Assembly (NCBI RefSeq): GCF_027409185.1
Contig: NC_084464.1
Location: 50,505,095 to 50,569,094 of the forward strand
From: Cynocephalus volans
Lineage: Eukaryota; Chordata; Mammalia; Dermoptera; Cynocephalidae
Reading direction: 5' to 3'
Length of the DNA: 64,000 nucleotides
Shown: positions 1-13,589 of the stretch, in pieces
Numbering within the stretch: position 1 is the first letter of the stretch
Layout of the letters: every line of letters starts with the position of its first letter
Notes under the pieces: model-generated
Databases searched by the model: none
The model's input: only the letters and a program-made list of their open reading frames with translations
Told to the model about the DNA's origin: nothing
Position numbers and translations under genes: made by a program

Positions 1-625
1 AATCCAGAAATCAAACCACAAACCTACAGCCAACTGATCTCTGACAAAGGCAACAAGAACATACATTGAGGAAAAGACTGCATCTTCAATAAATGGTGCT
101 GGGAAAACTGGATAACCATATGTAGAAGAATGAAACTAGACTTGTACCTCTCACCATACACCAAAATCAACTCAAAATGGATTAAAGACTTAAATATAAG
201 ACCAGAAACTATAATGCTCCTAAAAGGAAATGTGGGAGAAACACTTTAGAAGGTAGGACTGGGCAAAGATTTTATGAATATGAGCCCCAAAGCACAGGAA
301 ACAAAAGGAAAAATAAACAAATTGGATTATATCAAACTACAAAGCTTCTGCACAGCAAAAGAAACAAGTAACAGCAAAAAGACAACCCACAGAATGGGAG
401 AAAATATTTGCAAACTATGCATCTGACAAAGGATTAATATCCAATGTACAAGAAACTCAAACAACTTAAGAGTAAAAAAATCAAATAACCCGGGCTGACC
501 CTGTGGCGCACTCAGGAGAGTGCAGCGCTGGGAGCGCAGCAGTGCTCCCACCGCGGGTTCAGATCCTATATAAAGATGGCCGGTGCGCTCACTGGCTGAG
601 CGTGGTGCAGCCAGTCACAAAAAGA

Positions 626-668
<43 letters not shown>

Positions 669-1537
669 AATAATCCAATTAAAAAATGGGCAGAACTGAA
701 GAGGCATTTCTCAAAGGAAAATATAAGAATGGCTGGCAGACACATGAAAAAATGCTCAACATCACTCAGCATCAGGGAAATGCAAATCAAAACCACATTA
801 AGATACCATTTCACCCCAGTTAGACTGGCTATCATCAAAAAGACAGAGAACAAAAATGCTAGCGAGTATGTGGAGAAAAGGGAGCTCTCCTACACGGTGG
901 GACTGTAAGTTGCTGTAACCATTATGGAAAACAGTATGGAGAGTCCTTAAACAACTTCAGATAGAACTACCATACAATCCAGAAATTCCACTGCTGGGAA
1001 TATACCCAAAAGAATGGGAATCATCATGTCAAAGAGATACCTGCACCCCATGTTTATAACAACTCTATTTACAATAGCCAAGAGTTGGAACCAACCTAAA
1101 TGTCCATCGATGGACAACTGGATAAGCAAAATGTCGTATAACATACAATTGAATATTACTCTGCCATAAAAAAGAATGAAATATTGCCATTTGCAGCAAC
1201 ATGGATGATCTTAGAGAAAATCATATTAAGTAAAATAAACCAGGCACAGAAAGAAAATTACTGTATGTTCTCACTTCATAAGTGGGTGCTAAAATTATAA
1301 ACATATAAATGAATGAAAGAAAGAGAGATACAACATTCCCAATAATATATTGAACTTTCAAAAGGACAACTGGGGTTACTAAAACGCGGAGGGAGGGTGG
1401 AGGGAAGAATGGGTAAAGGGTCATGAATAGCAATGATGCAAGCATCACATATTGCACATGGGTGTTGATGTTCAACTCTGTACCCCACAGATATCTACAA
1501 TTAACTTTGTTGCAATAAAAAGAAAAAAAAAAAAGAA
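1..1537 (+). mobile_element. LINE-1 3' end (ORF2 C-terminus, 3' UTR, poly-A), interrupted by a SINE
   Basis: The + strand reads typical L1 ORF2 sequence: the RT-to-C-terminal region, with peptide fragments such as LKQLQIELPY and LLGIYP, and a Cys-rich end. A short 3' UTR, AATAAA near 1515 and an A-rich tail to about 1537 follow. Stops and frameshifts break the reading frame. The element enters from outside the window. Its last 60 bases match the 3' end of the L1 at 32711, so both belong to one subfamily. Confidence 0.93.
491..658 (+). mobile_element. tRNA-derived SINE inserted in L1 (CYN-like)
   Basis: The element starts gggctgaccctgtggcgcac, carries a B-box-like GGTTCAGATCC, then tatataaagatggccggtgcgctcactggctgagcg split over the second half, and ends in a long A-tail. 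A 15-bp duplication aaaaaaatcaaataa (474-488 and 659-673) flanks it, and the L1 sequence resumes cleanly after it. The tRNA part fits tRNA-Ile. It contains an extra GC-rich segment, gggagcgcagcagtgctccc, absent from the other copies. Confidence 0.9.
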
Positions 1538-4500
1538 GTGGGGTGAATGTGTGGCTGAGATACGTTCACTACGGTCTGCTGTCCTGCACCATGATTGTGG
1601 AGGACAGCATGGTTACGTCTCGAAATTCTGGGCCACTGGTGACTCCAGTCCATCCTCTCCAGGAATTCCTAAGCAGGTGAGAAAACTGGCAGTAATGGAA
1701 GAGAAGGAGCAAGGAAACAAACTGATAGAGAGACAGCACCACTGAGAGACGGCCAGGGAGGATGAAGAGCCTTTAGTTTTCACACAGGATTTATGTAATT
1801 CCAATAACCTAAAAATGTATTCTACATCCAATCTCAGACAAAATACCAAACTGAAATGGAAAGATATGTGTGTCCATCCGTGGACAGCTTTTCAACGCAG
1901 ATGAGAATAAATACGTACACACAGTCAGTGAACAGACCACAAACTGGGAAATCTTGACACAAGTGGTCATCCTTTGGTGTGTTATGCCAAAGTGCTCATA
2001 CTTTGTGTTCATTTTTATTTTCTATCCCTATGATAGAAACATCTGCTATTTTTACACCGCCACAGACAGTGCTTGATTCATATATTTGCAGGACCTAGTG
2101 CAAAGTGAAAATGCAGGGTTCCTTGTTCACAAAGCAGGAAAAATGCCATTACATGCATTAAAAATAGAGAGTTGTTTTCTTTCTTCTGTGGTCTCTCAGC
2201 TTGTCTTGGTGTTTTTTATTTTTTATTTAAAGCATAAAGAAGTAAGTAAAGACTAAGTAACTAAAAGAAAGATAAAGGTTTTAAATTATTAGTATGAATT
2301 TTGATGTTCTTTTTTTATTGTGCAATGCCAGTTTTAAATGCAGATTATTAAATCCAGAGCTGAGCCCTTCTGAGCACAGGACTCTGTTGACTGCACAGGT
2401 CCCACGCCTATGAAGCCGGCCCTGGCTACAGAACAAGAAACACGCCTTTTGTTTTACAATTTTCAAGCCGCTGATTTTATGCACTCCAGACCATACTATC
2501 AGGTGTCTGACATTTACAGTGTTTCTCCTGTGGGAAGTTATGGTACATTTTTGATCACCAGAATCAACCTTTGAAAGACTACAATGACCGCTTCGTTTGA
2601 GACAGAAAGAGGAGTCAGCAAGATAAATGTTTCCCTTGCACTTCTTGAAGCTGTAAATGTCACTGCTCATTGTGAGGAAATGTTCGCAGGGCCAGGTTGA
2701 TAAACCAATCAGGTGGTGCCCTGGCGGCCTCCGGTGAAGGCACATCATAAACTTGTTTGAAACTTGCCTGGTAGCTTTGGGGCAGAATGGACTGCACCAG
2801 GTGAGTGGCTGAGAAATGGTTGCCTTGGAAGAGAATAAAACATCACTCTTCCACCTGGGAAGGGCAGGAGAACTGGACATCACGTGGGAGAGCCATTTCT
2901 TTCTAGAGGCTGCGCTGGGACAGACTTAAGTCTGCTTGTCTGCCTTTCCCTCTCGGTCTCAATAGCTCCCTGCTACGTGGGCTATGGTGCAAGATTGTTG
3001 ATGCCTTATGCCTTACACAGAATTAATGTTCCCACCCTCTGGGGCCTCTTCCTTGCTCATCACAAAATCAGCACTTAGGATCTTCACAACATCTTTATGG
3101 GACTTCTGTTATCAGCTTGATCAATAAGCTGAGACTTCAAAGGATGGTGTGATTGAAAGAGGTCACCCAGCCAGAGTGGATTTTCCTGATCCTGGCCTGG
3201 CTGGCTCCCAAGCGTGTCCTTGCCCTCAGTATTTCCCTGCCTCTGCATATCACCCTGAGCCCTTGCTTTCTGAGGCCAGGTACTGGCTCAGCATCACAGA
3301 GTAGGCTATGGATCTATCTTCTGGTCACACAGGAGTTAAGGATTTTACTTAATACCGAATATGCACATACACACACTTAAACTTAGTGGAAAGAGAAATC
3401 TTTAGAGTCTGAACACATCCTTTTGAATATCCTTCACGGTAGCAAATCTTTTCCTCTAAAAGTATATTTGATTTTTGGAAATGAATGAAAACATATAGAG
3501 CCTGGTAGTTTAGTGGAAGGTGAATTCATTTAGTGGATAAAGTGGTAAAGTGGGTAATCAGGAAGGGGAAGGAATGATAGAATGAAGGTATGTATGTATG
3601 TGCATATGTATGGATGCACACACAGATGGATGTGTTTTCCTACCCAGAGCCAAGCATCTTGCTTGATACTGCTGTCCTAGTCCTTGTCTTGTCTAAGGTC
3701 ATGCTATGAGGCGAATATTATCATCCCCATTTTCCAGAGGGGGAAACCAAGGAAAAAAGAGATAAAGTTATAATCCTCCAGTAGTTACTGGCAGAACTGG
3801 AGCTAGAATCTAATTTGCCCTTAAGGGAATGAGAACCTATTTTGGTCAAAAAATAAAAAGAAATAAAAAGAAAGAAGAAATTCTTGGCTATGAAGCAGAG
3901 ATGATTTTCTAATTTCTAATGGCTCCAAGGTCTGGTTCTGCAGATAATTCTAAACCAATGAATCTGAATATGTTTTGAGAAGTGGCAGCATCATTATAAT
4001 CAGGGTAAATTCCCAAGGAGATCACTACGATGGGAACAAATGCCTCACTTCGCTGCCTCTGCATTATTTTTAAGTCAGAGGATTTCTTACTCACACTTTG
4101 GATGCAGTTCTTTAGAACCCAGGATCTTGGCACTAGAATGAACCCTGGAGACCGTCTTGTTCAGCACCCTCATCCCAGGGAGGTGAGACTCAGCTCAAGA
4201 GATGAGGAGTAACTTGCTTGGGTTCAAATGGTGACTTTGTGCCAGAACTTTGACTAAAGCCCAGGTGTTTGACAGTACAGTGGCTTCCCCAGCACACTGC
4301 GTCCTTCCCACTCTCCCCTCTCTCACTGACATAACATCTTCCTAAGAGTGAACATTTTTTGAGAACTTTCTGTCAGATACTTAATGTGCATCATCTTGTT
4401 AAGCCTTGAGGTAAACTGTGGGTAAGGGATTATCATTCCCATATCACAGATAACAAAACCAAGGTCCAGAGAAAGTAAATAATTGAGCCGAGTTACAGAC

Positions 4501-7500
4501 CTAGGAAACAGAGGCCCCAGGGTTTGAACCCAGGCTCACCCACCTCCAGTCCCATGTGTGTAACAATACCCAATACTGTCTCCTTTTGTCCCAACTCCTT
4601 CTCCCTCTTCCTCTCAGGTCTCCATAGGAGCCAAGTCTACAGATTCCCAGAATAAAGCACATTCCATTTAAACCCCCCTCCCGCCAGCTAGTCACTTCCT
4701 GTCTTTTCGTGTTTATCAACACAAATAGCCTGTCTTCCTCGCACGTCTGTTTTGCTGGAGGCCCACCTTATTCCCTGGGAGCCCTGAGGAACAAGGACTT
4801 GTTGCCCAAGCCCTCCGGGACCCCGCCCCCATCCGGGCCAGCTTCCTCAGCTTCCCCTCGCTCACACATGCCCCCAGCAGAGATGACCAAGTGCGTCAAT
4901 CACTTGTTTACTTGCTTTTCCTGCCTGGCCCCTGGGGTACTTACTGTCGGCTGTTTCTTCCCTCTGGAGGTTCTCCTGAGGTGAGCTTTGATCTTCAGAG
5001 GGAAAGGGCAAGGGGAAGATGATGACAGATGCTGAGAGTGGTCAGCACCTGACATTCTATGAAAGAAAAAAAGGCCCTCTCTTAAAGAAACCAGTGAGGA
5101 TGCTGGTGAGAGCTGTGCATCCCTATGGCATGGAGGACTTCCTTTTCTCTGGGGCAGAGTGGCAAAAGGAATGAAAATGCCACAAGCCAGAAGCAAATCC
5201 TCCCAAACCTCTTTATACTTAGCTAACAGTATAATTCATTGAACATTAAACCAACGTATATACCTTTCCACAAAAAGCCGGAACTGCAGACCCCCATTGG
5301 AGGGAGATGTTGTTAGATGCATATCTTCCCTCGAACAAGGCTGCTTGTGGAGACAGCCCAGCTGCACTGTCTGATCTGTGAGCAGGCATGGGAACTTCTC
5401 TGGAATATTGCCCAAAATGTCACCCCATTAGAGAGTTACTTATTTGGGCTTCTAAAGACTTTATAGTCCTCAAAATCCATATTACCATGAAAATGTACCA
5501 CTGAGCAGGGACACATAAATATTGAAATAAATGTATAAGTCAGGGCCCTGGCAAGAAACAGAAGATAAACTCAAATGGGTTTAACTGAAGATAATTTAAT
5601 AAGGGACTGTTTATAGGGGTGCGAAGGGGTGGGGGTTAAGAGAACCAGCAAGGGATGGTGAGGCAGGGAGCTAGAAGGGAAGAAATGCCCTTGACTTCTC
5701 TCCTCTCCTGCCCTCCAATCCCCTGTCAGTGCCTCCCATTGGCAGAACCCAGCTAAATATCAAAGAACGGAGGACTCTGGGTAATGTAGCCCATAGAAGC
5801 CAGATTGTGGGGCACAGAGCAAGGTAGAAAGGGCATAGAAAGGACCCACATAAGCAAAGGGAGGATACGCAGCCACACACCTCTCTAAGAGGTTAGGGGA
5901 CGGTTCTTAATTGCTTTTCTCTGCAGAGCTGTCCTACATGGACTTCATTACAATGAATTCTAACCCCTGTGAAACCCATCTATTAAGCTGGTCTAAAAAT
6001 CCTCGCATTGTGTTGCTGGCTGGGTATTTTATTTTTATTTCTCCTATTACCTCCTGATTAGGACACTTAAAGAGGAAGAACCTTTGTACCCCTTTTCTTA
6101 TTTCCCTCTCTTCAAGGCCCAGACAGTACATGTGAACATATGATCTCATTACTTCACAAGTTGCTTTGCTTTGGTGTCTCCTTGGTATATAAATTGTAAT
6201 ATTTAGTGTATCACATGTATAGAATAGTATCTTAAATATATGTAAAGTTGAAAATATCATACATTTAATACCTTCGTACTTTCCACAAAAGTTAAGAAAT
6301 AGAGGATGAACCATACCTTATATGTCCTCCAAATCCTCCTCTCTAAACAAAATCTCCAGCCTCCTCCCCAGAGATAACCACTATCTTGACTTTTGTGCTA
6401 ATCATTATTTTGATTTCCTTTACAGTTTTACCACCTAGGTATACATTCCAAATGATGTATGCTGATTGCATAGAAGCACAAATCCAGCTGAGAATGAAAA
6501 GGCAATGTTGGGTTTTCTGAAAAAGGTGCCCAGGAGAGAGAGAAGCTGAGCAGAGGCTCCGGGTAATCTGGTTTCAGCTTCCTTACGAGTTCACAAGAGC
6601 CCCCATCTGGGGAAATAGGTGGACAAGATCGTGAGTGTGTCTTGGGAAACAAAGGGCTCACCAGAGTTGGGCATCTGGTAAGGTTGTAGTGTGAGCCACG
6701 TGCTGGGTGTCCAGAAGAAATACGGTCCAGAGTATGGATCCATATGCTCTGGATTTTCTGCTTCACAGCCTACTTTCAGCTTCTGAAGGAGATCAAACCA
6801 GAGCACTGCTGTGAGGTAAAATGAGATCCTTAGCTGATCTCTAGATCTCTAAAGCTGATCTTTAGGGCTCTAAAGCAGGCCAAAGCAGAAAAAGTAGCAA
6901 CCTCATCAGAAATGATTAAGGCAAGTCAAATACAGATAGTCTCTGCCAGATACACCCAGGAATTCTGTCCCCGGGTTAAAAAAAATAAAACACAAATCAG
7001 TAGCAGTGGGGATCTTGGTGATGACTGCTCTCAACATATCTGTTTCCCAAAATGCTCTGCTCTAATCTTGACTGGTTGTCCTCCATGCCTGGTAGACAGC
7101 TATCATACCATTTACCATCCTCATGGACATCCTCTCGCCCCTCACTGCTGTTGGAACTCACGTTGTCTGTATTCAATGTCCTTCTCTTTCTTGCTTTTTT
7201 TGTCCTTCTCTATCTCAATTTTATGGAGTACTTCCTCTAGCAATTTCCAGAGGAAGGGTGCATGGGGAAAGAAATTTGTTGGGATTATGTAGGTCTAGAA
7301 ATGTTTTTTATTCTATAGTACTTGATTTATACTTGGGGCAGATATAGATGGGGGTTCATGTTTCCATCAGTATTTTGAGGGCATTTCTCCATTGTCTTCT
7401 TTTGTTGAGAAATCTGAAGCCAATCTGATTCCAGGTCCTTGATATACTCTCTGTTAGCTTACAGATTTTTTTTTCTTTGTCCCCCCTGGTCTGAATTTTC

Positions 7501-9339
7501 ACAATAACTTATGTGCCTCATGAGTTTTCTTCCTTTTACTTATTAGGTTGAGTACTAGGTGGGTACTTTCAATCTACTCTGGGAAATTTCTTGCATTATT
7601 TCTATGATAAATTTCTTTCCTTCCCTATTTTGTCTGTTCTCTCTTTTTAGAATTTCTACTATTCTAATGTTGGACCTTCAAGATTGGTCCTCTATTATTT
7701 TTCATCTGTTTTCTCTTAGTTTCCTTCTATATATGTTTGCTCCTGAGGGGAGAGGAAGTTGGAAATTAGATGAAATTTCCTCAGTATTATCTTCCTTTTC
7801 AGTTAGAGTTTTTTATTTCCCTTATCAGGTTTCTTATTTTCAAGAGCCTTGCAAGTTCCTTGAATGTTCTTTTTTTTTTTTTTTTTTTTTTAAATAGCAT
7901 CCTGTTCTTGTTTCATAAAAGTTCTTCTTTTACTTCTCCATGAGTATTATTTATATTGGGGAAATTTTATTTCCCTGAGTAGTTTTTGTTTCTGTCAAAT
8001 TGATTTCTTCTTTTTTTTTTTTTTTTTTAACATTTCTTGCTCCCATGTTAGAACTTTTCTTTAGATGTAAAACTTGGCTGTATGCTTGTGATAATGAATG
8101 GAAAGCTTAAAAAAACTAACTGGAAGATTTGAACAGATGGGTGAGGGCTTTCAACTTTGAGCTTCAAAGTAGGGTTATCTGACTGGGCTGTTTGTTGGGA
8201 AGACACCCAATATCTTTAGGCATTTATTCTTCAGATGGTCAGATTACCCAAGGAATAGCCTTCAAGTATCTTGCCATGAGGTAAAGGGTCTAGATGCTAA
8301 TGTACTGGTAGAAAATTGTGAAAGTGACATAAGCATTATAACTCAGAGTCAGTTCTATTCCAGAGTGCTGTTTCTAATGAAGGCCCCAAGAATGGGAGGT
8401 GGAAAGGGCACTGTCAGTCCATCCCTATAAGACCCGTTGCCAACTTGTTATACACTAGGCTTGCCCTTGTTGTAGTAGAAAACTGAGCATCCAGATGATG
8501 GGGCAGGAAATAACGAGTAAGAATTTGCTGAGTATTCGCCTTATTTAGCAACACGTAGTAGATGCATGTGCTTGAGCTCATTTAGGTCCCACAAGAGGCC
8601 TGCACAGTAGACACGGGGGAATTATTGAAGGTCTGTCCTACTTTTTTTCATTTTGCAGGTAAGTAAACAATGGCCAAAGAGATTAAATTAACTCACCCAA
8701 AGTCAGATAGCTATTAAGTGTCAGAGTTAGGATTCACATCTCAGTCTATACAATTCCAATGGTATTTATTATAATTTTATTTAAATGATATTATTTTCTG
8801 AGTAAAGAAATTCATGTTTATTATAGATACTTTAGAAAATATATAAAATCCCAAATCAAATTTTTAAAAAGAATTATAAGGCCATGAAAACACGGTATAA
8901 TATTCTGCCATCACAATGTACCATAATTTACAATTTATAATGATAATTTATCATTTATTTGATTCTCCCCTAGTTTGGACCATTAAGGTTGCTAAGTCTA
9001 TGCTCTTTCCACTACATGGCATCAGCCAAGGGCAGCAGGCCTAGGCAGGCAGGTGCCCAGGTAGAGGTAGAGAGCTGCTGGTTAAAGGGGGTTCAGATGG
9101 ATACTGTTCAGTACCCTGGAGAGCTCCATGACATCCAAGTTCTGTTATGGACTGAGCAGAACAATGGCTGGGAGCTCTTTAGGGTTCTGAACTGTTTCCC
9201 AAGAATAAAATGTTAAAAGAGACCATGTACAGCTGGGATTTCGGGGGGTTGGGGTGATCTCTTTGTTCCTGAGGGATTCATCCTCACCATTCCCCAGTTC
9301 AGAGAGCTTTATTATTCTTACGACTATGGCTTTTTTCTT
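1538..9339. other. Intergenic; no gene seen
   Basis: Apart from the repeat at 2085 it holds diverged MIR-like pieces (about 3690-3820, 4380-4520, 8520-8750), TATG-rich sequence at 3590-3640, A-rich and poly-T runs (3845, 7869-7891, 8011-8029), and old LINE-like text at 5920-6430 and 7330-8060. Open frames here are short and carry no recognisable domain. Confidence 0.7.
2085..2425 (+). repeat. Ancient interspersed repeat, family not assigned
   Basis: The outer blocks gcaggacctagtgcaaagtg and cacgcctatgaagccggccc are familiar as the two ends of an old mammalian repeat. The middle is diverged and appears to carry inserted sequence. It underlies the end of a chance 200-codon open frame on the - strand. 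Confidence 0.4.
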
Positions 9340-9622
9340 TCTGTCCCCTCAGGTGGGAATGCCTGGCTAATTTCTACTCATCCTCTAATGTTCCATTTAA
9401 TCATTAATTTCTCTAAAAAGTTTTCTGAGTTCCCTCTACCTTCAGCCTCAACGATTTTCTTCCTTCATTCCTCTGCATCTCTCTCTATCATATGTGCCAT
9501 ACTAGATTATAATTGTCTGTTTGTCCTCTGAATTAGACTACAAGGTCCTGAAGGAGGGACTGAGTCTCAGTTATCTTTGGTCCTAATTAGTACTCAATAA
9601 GTAATATTAAAAATTCAAATAA
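9340..9622 (+). repeat. LINE-2 3' fragment
   Basis: L2-like order of blocks: tccatttaatcattaatttc, then ttagactacaaggtcctgaa, ggagggactgagtct, and a tail tactcaataagtaatatt. Old and diverged. Confidence 0.6.
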
Positions 9623-9665
9623 ATGAGTGCATTTTTCTGTTGACAATCAATGGGAAGCTTTTGAA

Positions 9666-9885
9666 AGTGGTCAACTAGGGGCAACTTTGCTCCCTAAGGG
9701 ACATTTATCAACATCTAAAAATAATTTTTGCTGTTGCAGCTCAGGGAAAGAGTACTCCTGGCATTTAGTAGAGACCATGGATGCTTCTAAACATATTACA
9801 ATACACGAAACATTTACATGAAATCCTCCACAACAAAGAATTATCTGGCCCAAAATGTTATTTGTGCCAAGACTGGTAAACCTTG
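9666..9885 (+). mobile_element. Diverged MER20 copy
   Basis: Same order of blocks as the copy at 16832 (agtggtcaactaggggcaac, then caacaaagaattatctggcc, then gactggtaaaccttg), but with more substitutions and a disrupted centre (acatctaaaaataattttt). Confidence 0.7.
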
Positions 9886-11779
9886 TTTTAGAATAATAAA
9901 ATGGATATAGTCAAACTCCTCTTCAATCAATTTAAGAATATTCAGAGAGCAGTGAACCCAATTGGCTCATTTACAGATGTGAAAACTGAGATAGTTGGTT
10001 GTAGGGCCAGGGCAAGAATTTGTACTATGGCACGCTTTCCACACAATTGCAAATGGCTGACATTATTTTTTAGCCATCCACTACTTTGAGTGCTATAGAA
10101 ATAGAATGATTTTCTTAATGCACTTTATCCTGGGCTCATCAATCAGTTTTGGAGGACAAGGATTAGACTGTCCACACTGGAGAAGAAATTTCGGAGTCAC
10201 ATAACAGGCACGGCCAGCTTCTCCCCTCCCCCCATCACCACATCAGCCTCCCTTTTGTAGAAAGAAATACTACAAAAGCACTGAGTGAGAAGAATTCTCT
10301 CGGTGTCTCGTTTCCAAATAAGTCAATCTGCTCTGGGAAATGAGAGATGGAATTCCATGGAAGAGGAGATTATTGTAAACCACTCTGCATTAAAACCAAT
10401 TAAAGCTCTGGAGGGCCAGCCTGTTTCACTCTGATTGCTACAGACCTAGGTAATCCAGTATGATTCTCCTCCTATCAGCAAATAATAGCATTTGGGGGGA
10501 TGAACTAAATCTCCAAGGGAAGCCTTGAGCTGGACTAAATGTAATGGTTGTCACCCTCTTTGACTGACTCAGATTTAGAATGCTTCTGATCCCAAAGAGT
10601 GTCGACCGTATCTCTCATGAGTCAAACCTGCCATTTTCCCAGCAGTAATCATGTGCCCGGACTTCTCCCATTCAGCTCTGTTGAGTTAGAAAAACCAAAT
10701 GATTCAGGTACAATTCAAAGTGAATCAGCAAAGGAAGGAAATGCAGGAAAAGGGAACCTGTGTGTTATCTTGGATAAAAGTGGCTAGCAATAAATTTGGT
10801 GAATTGTCTTCTAGGGAATCAGCTGAATGTGTTAATCATTTACTGCATATCATAACTGTCTGGCACATACGTGATTAGCTGGAAATGATATTTGTAAGTC
10901 TACTGAGGCTCTGAAATGATGCAGACAGGATGCTAATTTCTGTATAAGGAGCTCAACTTTCTCTGCTAAAGTTTGCCTTGGAGCATCAAAGGCTGTATCT
11001 GTATTAGTGGCTATTGGCATAAGAAGGTATAGGAGGTGCAGGGACAGAAAAGGAAAATAGACAGCAGGCCCCAACAAGGAAATGCTCTCTGTCTCCACCT
11101 CTATTCCTTGTCCTTTTTGTCTCTTTCACACGTGCATGTGCGCGCGTGCACACACACACATTGCGAGATGTAGTTTAGCAACTCAGGATTTGGATTTAAA
11201 TATATCTAGGTTTAAAACCCACTTCAATTCTTTCTCTGAGCTTTGGCCTTTTCATCTATAAATTGAGATAGATAATGTTAATATCCTCAGCTATCAAGGG
11301 GGTTTACATGAGATGATGTATATAAAGTGTAGGGTTCATAAAGGCACTAAATAAATCTTCTACTATCACCATAGGGCTCAATCCCTGCCTGGGTAATTTT
11401 CTAAAGACTGAAAGCTTGATCCAGGGGATTAGTGAGTTGGGAATCATGAGTGATAGGTGGCCAAATGTAAGAAGAAATCTCATCAGGGGTCCACCTAAAG
11501 TATTCAGGTCTAATGATTTTCCAAACTTCTTTAGAAGACGTACAGTGGTTGGGTTTGTGGTTAACCAAAGCTTTGAATTACTCAGCTCTGTATTTAAGCT
11601 TCTAGAGAATGGCTTTGTCACTGAGCAGGCTTAGAAAAAGTCCAAGTCCTGCACAATGAGACCCAAATTTCATGATCTCATCTCCTACCACCCACCACCA
11701 GACACTCAAGTGTCTCCCAATATACCTTGAACTTTTCTAATTTTCATCTCATTATCCTTTCCAATCTACAATGAGCTCA

Positions 11780-11860
11780 GCTTCACTGATAGAAGCAGTA
11801 TAACCTGGTGGTTAAGAGGCTGGCTTTGGAATTAAGGCGGGCTGGAATTCTGGTGTGGTT
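11780..11860 (+). repeat. MIR fragment
   Basis: Contains the MIR-like start agcagtataacctggtggtt, then aagaggctggctttgga. Short and diverged. Confidence 0.5.
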
Positions 11861-12334
11861 GTGAGCCAACTGGCACTATTCTGGTCAACACCCTAAGGAT
11901 GGCAGAACAACAGGTGGCAGACAGAAGGGGCCTGGGTCATTGCCCAGTGGCACTCTGATGTGAAATGACCATTGTGATACAGGTGAGAAGGTCGCAGTAG
12001 AGGATGCACTTGGTGCTGGGAGAGTGTATTTGAGGGAACCAAACCCTGCCTGGGGAGCAAGGCCTGAGAGGCTCCCTAGAGGAGATGTTTAGGCCAAGTA
12101 TGTGAGATAAGCGGCACTTAGCCAGGTGAGGAAGCAAGAAAAGGATGCCCCAAATAAAGAAAAAAGTGTGGGCAAAGCTACAGAGGCAGGAAACAACTTG
12201 GGATGCTTGGAAAACTGTAGTTTAGCAATGCTAAAGAGTGGAGTGTGAATGGGCAGTGGGAAGTAATGAGGTGGAGCTTGGGGTGGGGTTTGTGTGGAAA
12301 AGGAGGAGTGTGGTGTCATGATGGCTCCAATCTA

Positions 12335-12550
12335 AAACCCCCACCGTGAAACCCTTACCATGGAATGCTACCACCATAGAACCCTTCACCACAAAACCCC
12401 TTGCCACAGAGCCCCCAACATGGAACCCCTCACCAGGGAGCCCCTCGCCACAGAGCGCCCCATGATAAAACTCTCACTACGGAACCTCCTACCATGGACA
12501 CCCCACTCCCCCATCATGGAATCCCTAGCCATGGAACCTTCCATGTTTTT
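12335..12550. repeat. Degenerate minisatellite of about 15-bp period
   Basis: About 13 imperfect copies of a unit near ATGGAACCCCTCACC can be lined up, for example atggaacccctcacc, agggagcccctcgcc, acagagcgcccc, acggaacctcctacc, atggaatccctagcc. Because 15 is a multiple of 3, the tract stays open on both strands and gives repetitive peptides (MEPLT REPLA). I do not consider these translated. Confidence 0.75.
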
Positions 12551-13149
12551 AGTAGCTCTGGGTGAGGGAGGAGACTGAAAGCCAAAGATAAGTGCTATAT
12601 GGGCCCCTTCCCAACCCCCCACCCCTACCCCCAGCTATTAGCTTCCTAATAGAGTTCTCAGATTCATAGCAGGGCTCAGTCCATTGTCCCTACCAGCCGG
12701 ATTTCTTTTGAGGCAGACAGGAATCTCCAGTGGCTCCTACAGGCTGTGGGAGGTTGGCTGATTGATCTCCTCAGTACTCCCTCAAAGCAACATCGATGAC
12801 TGAGAAAATTTAACCCAAGTCTATTAAGGTCATGGGAGAAAGGTTTGCTATGGTTCAAACGAACCCTTGTGAGTGATGGGGATCAGGGGAAGAAGCAGGA
12901 GCAGAAGTCATCCAGCTGGGTTTTTTTTATAGGGAAACAATTTCAACTGTCTCAGATGAATAGTATCTTCCCTAGTCTAAAAACTTTCAATGTACTAATT
13001 CTCCACATACATTCCAATTTCTCTGGGCTAGGAAGGTCTTTCCCTCTCTCTGCTTCTTCTCAGGGCTTTGGCCATCCACTGAGTTTGGACCATGATGGTT
13101 TCACTCTCTTGGCTGCCCGTGTTGAGAAGGGGGCTACAATAAGTCAGCT

Positions 13150-13240
13150 ACTGCTAGCACTCCCCATGAGCTCACCTCATCCTTTGAGGTATTATCCCCA
13201 TTTACAGATAAAGAAACAGGGACAAGTGCTTTGCCCAGCA
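13150..13240 (-). repeat. MIR fragment
   Basis: The sequence gaggtattatccccatttac, then agataaagaaacagggac is the antisense MIR core. Confidence 0.5.
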
Positions 13241-13439
13241 CAAAATAAAAATTAAAAGCTATTTATTTATTTTCTTAAGTGTACAGCTTGATGGCTTATC
13301 ACAAAGTGAATACTCATGGAACCCCCATTTAATTAAAAAAACAGAACTTTGTAATGACCCCCCTCCGATCAATAACTCCTCCCTCCCAGCCTCTCTGAAG
13401 CCAGGTCTTCTGGTCCCAAATTTCTGCTCTGTCCCCTAC

Positions 13440-13560
13440 TCTATACCACTTGCCTCAGCCTCTCTCTTTACAGAAAAGGAAATAGAACAGTAAAGAGAAT
13501 GAGTGACTTTCTGCAATTATACAGACAATGTCAAAGCTGGGACTTGAACCCATGGGTTCA
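13440..13560 (-). repeat. MIR fragment
   Basis: The sequence acagaaaaggaaatagaac, then gctgggacttgaacccat is the antisense MIR pattern. Confidence 0.5.
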
Positions 13561-13589
13561 AAGCCCCTTGTATCTTGGTTGATTTCCTC

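Noticed and set aside
2281-2883. 200-codon open frame on the - strand
   Set aside because: It has no recognisable domain and low-complexity ends. Its 3' part overlaps an ancient interspersed repeat (2085-2425). There is no start context or neighbouring exon support, so it is probably chance.
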